Assembly (NCBI GenBank): GCA_965218625.1
Contig: CBDCLG010000005.1
Coordinates: 1 to 47,621, forward strand
Direction: 5' to 3'
DNA length: 47,621 nt
Source of the DNA: Bin5 sp965218625
Lineage (GTDB): Bacteria > Chloroflexota > Anaerolineae > Caldilineales > Caldilineaceae
Shown one piece after another: positions 43,624-47,621 of this stretch. The position numbers were made by a program, and so were the translations under genes. The stretch's first letter is position 1, and the number at the start of each line of letters is the position of its first letter. The notes under the pieces are model-generated. The model was not told where the DNA came from. It saw only the letters and a list, made by a program, of their open reading frames with translations, and made no database searches.

Positions 43624-44047
43624 CGTAAATGTCTTGGTCTACGCCCATAGAGAAGAGTCCCCGAATCACCTTGCCTACTTGCGCTGGTTGGAAGGCCTCA
43701 TAAACAGTGCGGAAGATTACGGAATTTCCGACCTGGTCCTGAGCGGATTCATTCGAATCGTTACGCATCCGCGAATTTTTGCTCCACCCAGTACCTTGAA
43801 CCAGGCGTTGACATTCGTTGATAAAGTCCGAAGTCAGGCCAACTGTGTGATGATTCAACCCGCTTCAAGACACTGGGAAATATTCTGCAGCTTATGCCAG
43901 GCTTCCGGCGCGAAGGGCAACATCATTCCAGACGCCTACTTGGCCGCACTCGCAATCGAATCAGGTTGTACCTGGATTTCAACTGATCGTGACTTTGGTC
44001 GATTCGAGGGTCTGACCTGGCGGCATCCTCTTGAAACAAACATTTAA
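43610..44047 (+). CDS. vapC: PIN-domain ribonuclease toxin (VapC-like)
   Basis: 145 residues, the usual PIN length. Acidic active-site residues are visible: Asp5 (ILPDVNVLVYAH), Asp108 (IIPDAYLAALAIE) and Asp126/128 (STDRDFGRF), with GISDLVLSGFIRIVTHPRIF in the middle. The normal second-position Glu is not obvious in that segment. AAGAAGGGG precedes the ATG. It would cleave RNA when not held by the antitoxin upstream. Strong assignment by operon and motifs. Confidence 0.88.
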   Translation: MILPDVNVLVYAHREESPNHLAYLRWLEGLINSAEDYGISDLVLSGFIRIVTHPRIFAPPSTLNQALTFVDKVRSQANCVMIQPASRHWEIFCSLCQASGAKGNIIPDAYLAALAIESGCTWISTDRDFGRFEGLTWRHPLETNI

Positions 44048-44084
44048 CATATAGTCTGTTCCCATCCCCATTGGAGTCGATCGG

Positions 44085-45071
44085 ATGAACATCTCTGAAC
44101 TGACCCACGTCTGGAGCGAGGCCCGCCAGCTCTCCGACGCCCTTTCCGCCTTTCCCGCTTCAATCACCCAACTGGTCGCCGACCCCGACGACCCCTTCGG
44201 CAGCGCCAGGCCCGCCCAGGCCATTCTGGCCTCCTCCGCCCTCCAATACGACGCCGACGCCTTCGACCAGCTGCCCAATCTGCGCATCATCGTCCGCACC
44301 GGCATCGGCATCGACAACGTCGACAGCGACGCCGCCACCCGCCACCGCGTCGTCTTCTGCAACACGCCCGACGGCCCCACCGAATCGACCGCCGAACACA
44401 CCGTCGCCCTGATGCTGGCCGTCGCCAAACAGGTCAAACCGGGAATGGAGCAGCTGGCCGCCGGCGACTTCGCCCCCAGGGCTGTGCCCCTCGGCGCCGA
44501 GCTCATGGGCAAGACGCTCGGGCTGGTCGGGCTGGGACGTATCGGCGGACGGGTCGCCCATATCTGTGGGCGCGGACTCAATATGCGCGTTATCGCCTTC
44601 GACCCCTACATTTCACCGGATAGGGCCACTGAGATCGGAGTCGAGCTCGCCGACCTCGACACCGTCATCGCCAGCGCCGACTTCGTCAGCCTGCACGCGC
44701 CCTCAACGCCGGAAACCCGTCACCTGATCAACGCCGACCGCCTCGACCAGATGAAGAACCACGCCATCCTTCTCAACCTCGCACGCGGCCCGCTGGTCGA
44801 CTCGGACGCACTGCTCGACGCGCTCGACAACGAGCAGATTGGCGGCGCAGGCCTTGACGTCTTCGACCCGGAGCCGCCGCCCGCCTCCTCCCGCCTGCGC
44901 ACACATCCCAAAATCATCGCCACCCCGCACTCCTCCGGGACCACGATCGAGGGCCGCGCCCGCATCGAAAGCATGGCCGTCGCCGCCGTGCTCGACTTTT
45001 TCAACGACCGGCAACCCAAGGACATCTGCAACCCGGATGTGCTCGAATTCGTGCAATTCACCAACAGCTGA
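44085..45071 (+). CDS. D-isomer-specific 2-hydroxyacid dehydrogenase (SerA-like)
   Basis: 328 residues. N-terminal and C-terminal catalytic segments enclose a Rossmann domain with GLGRIG at 149-154. The catalytic triad is in place: Arg234 (LLNLARGPLV), Glu263 (LDVFDPEPP) and His282 (TPHSSG). The length, without an ACT domain, fits a short phosphoglycerate dehydrogenase or a hydroxypyruvate/glyoxylate reductase; the sequence does not settle which. GGAGTCGATC precedes the ATG. It is followed after 57 bases by a DUF4240 gene. Confidence 0.9.
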   Translation: MNISELTHVWSEARQLSDALSAFPASITQLVADPDDPFGSARPAQAILASSALQYDADAFDQLPNLRIIVRTGIGIDNVDSDAATRHRVVFCNTPDGPTESTAEHTVALMLAVAKQVKPGMEQLAAGDFAPRAVPLGAELMGKTLGLVGLGRIGGRVAHICGRGLNMRVIAFDPYISPDRATEIGVELADLDTVIASADFVSLHAPSTPETRHLINADRLDQMKNHAILLNLARGPLVDSDALLDALDNEQIGGAGLDVFDPEPPPASSRLRTHPKIIATPHSSGTTIEGRARIESMAVAAVLDFFNDRQPKDICNPDVLEFVQFTNS

Positions 45072-45128
45072 TACGCCGATCGCACCGTTGGCCTGCCCCC
45101 AGGCGCCCTTCGAAAAAGGACGCAACCG

Positions 45129-45623
45129 ATGAATCGCAACGCCTTCTGGGCTCTGATTGACCAGGCGCGCTCTGAGGCCGACTCCGTCTTCGATGTCGCG
45201 CCCGCTCTCACCGGCCTCCTCCTCGACCTGGAGCCCGACGAGACTGTCTCCTTTGCCCGGCACATAAAGGATCTGCTGGCTGAATCCTACCGGTGGGACC
45301 TCTGGGCCGTAGCCTACATCGTCAACGGAGGCAGCTCCGACGACGGCTTCGAATACTTCCGCGGCTGGCTCATCGCGCAGGGAAAAGAACGATTTCAGGC
45401 CGCGCTCGAAAACCCGGCCGGCATCGGCGACTACGCCGAGCCCGACGAAAACGAGTGCGAAGACATCCTCTACGTTGCCCAGGAAGCCTACCAAAGCAAA
45501 ACCGGCGAGGAGTTTCCCTACGAATCAGTCGACTCACCCTCTCCGTCCGAACCCGCCGGCGAGCCCTGGGACGAAGACGACCTTGAACGACTGTACCCGG
45601 AGTTGTGCGAACGGTTCCTTTGA
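45129..45623 (+). CDS. DUF4240 family protein
   Basis: 164 residues, matching DUF4240 by MNRNAFWALIDQARSEA at the start, WDLWAVAYIVNGGSSDDGF and FRGWLIAQGKERFQAALENP. It is acidic, with a C-terminal YPELCERF. The family is helical and has no known function. It lies between a dehydrogenase and a peptide deformylase on the same strand, with gaps of about 50 bases on each side. Confidence 0.82.
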   Translation: MNRNAFWALIDQARSEADSVFDVAPALTGLLLDLEPDETVSFARHIKDLLAESYRWDLWAVAYIVNGGSSDDGFEYFRGWLIAQGKERFQAALENPAGIGDYAEPDENECEDILYVAQEAYQSKTGEEFPYESVDSPSPSEPAGEPWDEDDLERLYPELCERFL

Positions 45624-45672
45624 CAACTTGACCGCCGCGGTGTGACCACCTGCCAGGAGAGAGGACAACCAC

Positions 45673-46173
45673 ATGACTGTGCAAAAAGTACTCCTGCTCG
45701 GGCATCCCAAACTGTATCAGGTCAGCGAGCCCGTCCGGCGACAGGAACTCGCAGACCTCGAACCGGTCATCCAGGACCTGCACGACACCCTGTTCGACTT
45801 CCGCCGCAAATACGGCGTCGGCCGCGCGATTGCCGCACCGCAAATCGGGGTGATGAAACGGCTCGTCTACATGTACATAAACTCGCCCACCGTCTTCATC
45901 AACCCGGCCATCGACCGGCAAAGCGCCGACATGTTGACCCTCTGGGATGACTGCATGTGCTTTCCCGACCTGATCGTCAAGGTGGAAAGGCACAGGCGTT
46001 GCCGCATCACCTTTCTCGACCGAGAGTGGCGGGAACAGTCGATGCACCTTGAAGACGACCTCTCCGAATTGCTGCAGCACGAATGCGATCATCTCGATGG
46101 GGTGCTGGCCACAGCACGCGCCATTGATGCCAAATCATTTGCCCTGCGCAGCCAGAAGGCGCTGTTGGCTTGA
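45673..46173 (+). CDS. def: Peptide deformylase
   Basis: 166 residues. Three deformylase motifs are visible: GVGRAIAAPQIG (48-59), DDCMCFP (92-98) in place of EGCLS, with metal ligand Cys94, and HECDH (136-140) with Glu137 as the general base. It removes formyl groups from N-terminal Met. DDCMC is an unusual variant of motif 2, known in divergent PDFs of Chloroflexota and related phyla; activity is likely but not certain. AGGAGAGAGG sits 8 bases upstream of the ATG. Confidence 0.88.
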   Translation: MTVQKVLLLGHPKLYQVSEPVRRQELADLEPVIQDLHDTLFDFRRKYGVGRAIAAPQIGVMKRLVYMYINSPTVFINPAIDRQSADMLTLWDDCMCFPDLIVKVERHRRCRITFLDREWREQSMHLEDDLSELLQHECDHLDGVLATARAIDAKSFALRSQKALLA

Positions 46174-46332
46174 AAGCAGTTAAGGCAAGACAGAAGAAGC
46201 TGGGCCGGCAAAAGAAATCAAAAGAGTCTGCGCCGAACAGCGTAGTCAAGCATCGCCCAACCGAAGCGCCAGCGCAGGCTCCTTAACATACCAAACTTTC
46301 ACCAGCCCGAGTCCTACTCTCCCTCCTCCTCG

Positions 46333-47232
46333 TCAAGGGCCCATCAAGAGTCGAATCTCCGGCCTGAGCAGGTCCTCCAGGTCGGATATGTGCAGATACA
46401 TCTCGACCACGCCCGCTACCCCACTGGAAACCTGGTACTTGTCAAACTTCACGCGGACCAAGCCTGCTTCATCGAACAGGATCGTATCGAAATTGTCCGC
46501 CTCCGGCGCGGTGCCGCTCTCGAATATCGACTCCGGCGCCGATTCGCCCAGCTGCGAAGCCAGCCTCTCACGCGCCAGGCTGGAAAGCCTTTCCAGGTAA
46601 CTCTCGTCCACGAAGAGCTCGGAAATCGGCAGTTCCGTGCCATCCTCGAGATTGAAAATGTAGCCGGCTGTCACAGTGCTGCCCGTCCCGCCTGTGTGCA
46701 TCGACTGTTCCACCGAGAAGGAGATGATGCTGCCATTCGCCACCGCGAATTCCAACCGCTGAATGTAGTGCGTCACAAACGACGCCGGCCCGGCGCCCGT
46801 CTCCTTCAGCTCCTCCTGGTAACTCGCCTCCTGCAGCGCCGCAAACTCGCGGTAGTCGTCGATAAACGACCTGCTCACATCCCGTATGCGCGCATTGATC
46901 GCCCTCTGCTCCGTTTCAGCATACGAGAGCTTGAGCGTCGAGCGCCCTTCGTTCTCCGACTCCGCAAAGGTGACCACGCGCAGCGTGTAAACGCGCTGCT
47001 GAAAGTCACTCGTGGGCATCGCCTCGTGCGCCGCTGCCACGGCATCGCCCTGCAAGGCTTGCGATTCAAGCGCCGAAACCCGCGCGTCCAGCGCCGCCTG
47101 GCCGATCGTCAGCCTGGTCACCGCCGTCGCCAGCCCCTCCAGTGTCAGCACGCTCTCCGCGCTCAACTGGGACGCGCCAAGAACCAGTAGCAGTGCAACA
47201 ACAACGCCCAATACGACCATCTTGCGCTTCAT
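46333..47232 (-). CDS. DUF3298 domain secreted protein
   Basis: 299 residues from the ATG at 47232, with AGGAGACGG upstream; the frame is open to 47439 but without support. Signal peptide VVVLGVVVALLLVLGASQL-type, cleaved near residue 25. A short coiled-coil follows (LATAVTRLTIGQAALDARV). The rest is a DUF3298/RsiV-like domain: YTLRVVTFAESENEG, FVTHYIQRLEFAVANGSIISF, FNLEDGTELPISELF, FDKYQVSSGVAGVVEMYL. In RsiV this domain binds lysozyme; here it may be an extracytoplasmic sensor. No sigma factor is nearby. Confidence 0.8.
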   Translation of the reverse strand: MKRKMVVLGVVVALLLVLGASQLSAESVLTLEGLATAVTRLTIGQAALDARVSALESQALQGDAVAAAHEAMPTSDFQQRVYTLRVVTFAESENEGRSTLKLSYAETEQRAINARIRDVSRSFIDDYREFAALQEASYQEELKETGAGPASFVTHYIQRLEFAVANGSIISFSVEQSMHTGGTGSTVTAGYIFNLEDGTELPISELFVDESYLERLSSLARERLASQLGESAPESIFESGTAPEADNFDTILFDEAGLVRVKFDKYQVSSGVAGVVEMYLHISDLEDLLRPEIRLLMGP

Positions 47233-47313
47233 GATCCGTCTCCTTTGGCTAAACGTCCCGCTTAAGACACGATTTGCCGCCATTCTGCGGTCCACCCGCC
47301 AACCGCCGAAACT

Positions 47314-47343
47314 TTGCAGCACGCGGCCACTGTAACATAATAT
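47314..47343 (+). promoter_or_regulatory. Candidate promoter for the NHL-repeat gene
   Basis: TTGCAG (47314-47319), an 18-base spacer and TAATAT (47338-47343), about 80 bases before the ATG at 47426, in the divergent gap with the DUF3298 gene. Confidence 0.3.
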
Positions 47344-47425
47344 GACACATATTCTGAACAGTTGTCTCGCGAGAGGCCGCCCATATGTCTCCGCAAACCA
47401 AGAACCAGGCCCGAGAGGAGGAGAG

Positions 47426-47621
47426 ATGGCAGCGAACAACAGCGACTACAACTTCAGCGTCGTCGAGGGTTGGGGACAAGGACCGCACGGTCGCGCATTC
47501 GGCGGCGTAACGCCGGCCGTGGCGACCGATTCGCAGGACCGCGTCTTCATCGCCCCGCCGCAAACCCCCGGCCATCCTCGTCTACGACAGAGACGGAAAC
47601 TACCTAACCGAGTGGGGCGGC
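47426..47621 (+). CDS. NHL-repeat protein, 5' end only, frameshifted
   Basis: Starts at an ATG directly after AGGAGGAGAG. The first 43 residues (MAANNSDYNFSVVEGWGQGP, VATDSQDRVFIA) are the first NHL-like beta-propeller blade. After the CCCC run at 47553-47556 the natural continuation RRKPPAILVYDRDGNYLTEW is in the next frame, so one extra C is present. The gene continues beyond the window. NHL proteins are often secreted or attached to lyases such as peptidylglycine alpha-amidating enzymes; nothing more can be told. Confidence 0.65.
   Translation, partial: MAANNSDYNFSVVEGWGQGPHGRAFGGVTPAVATDSQDRVFIAPPQTPGHPRLRQRRKLPNRVGR

Noticed and set aside
46171..46290. In-frame readthrough of the deformylase TGA into a Lys-rich 37-codon extension, perhaps a selenocysteine codon since selB is present
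   Set aside because: No SECIS-like hairpin follows the TGA, homologues normally end here, and an open stretch of this length is common by chance at this base composition.

Overview
The window is about 47.6 kb of high-GC DNA with dense, co-oriented gene clusters. It holds Thr-Pro rich secreted proteins, twin carbohydrate ABC transporters of the MalEFG type, a UvrD helicase fused to a PHP domain, and M81, Gfo/Idh/MocA and phytanoyl-CoA dioxygenase genes. That mix suggests a free-living or sponge/soil-associated member of the Chloroflexota (Anaerolineae/Caldilineae-like). This is an inference from gene content; no rRNA or other marker gene is present, and no tRNA, CRISPR or insertion sequence with a transposase was seen.

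Layout. 1-3.6 kb: tail of a nitroreductase overlapping a PHP-UvrD fusion helicase. 3.6-8.1 kb (minus): an operon of a coiled-coil protein, selB and an aldo/keto reductase, with a recognisable promoter and a leader hairpin, then a gene-poor stretch with intergenic repeats. 8.5-13.5 kb: a mandelate-racemase family enzyme, a VOC protein, two GT4 glycosyltransferases and a coiled-coil DUF protein. 13.5-14.5 kb: gene-free DNA with small repeats.

14.5-26.4 kb: the most unusual locus. It is a modular secreted protein region made of fibronectin type III, Thr-Pro linkers, five capped leucine-rich-repeat blocks, four PPC-like domains and a C-terminal HExxH zincin resembling the anthrax lethal factor fold. 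The last 6.7 kb is one intact 2218-residue frame. The first 5.2 kb is the same architecture broken by about ten single-base frameshifts. If these were corrected the whole region would read as one protein of about 3,950 residues. Frameshifts at C4/G4 runs recur elsewhere (a permease-adjacent dioxygenase, the last gene), so consensus errors are a serious alternative to gene decay.

26.4-29.9 kb: an N-acetylmuramidase-like protein with a duplicated tail remnant, an aldo/keto reductase, a PlsC acyltransferase and half an aquaporin. 30.0-33.4 kb (plus): a carbohydrate ABC operon. 33.5-42.5 kb (minus): a second, convergent operon of binding protein, two permeases, M81 peptidase, Gfo/Idh/MocA dehydrogenase, DegT aminotransferase and phytanoyl-CoA dioxygenase, ending on the stub of another permease. 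Both ABC operons carry a strong hairpin between the binding-protein gene and the first permease. 42.7-47.6 kb: an acetyltransferase, a VapBC pair, a SerA-like dehydrogenase, a DUF4240 protein, a peptide deformylase, a DUF3298 lipoprotein-like secreted protein and the start of an NHL-repeat protein.

How the genes fit together: the two transporter operons import sugars or sugar-like compounds. The M81/Gfo-Idh/DegT/PhyH set probably processes what the second one brings in. The mosaic LRR-zincin protein is probably exported and acts at or outside the cell surface.
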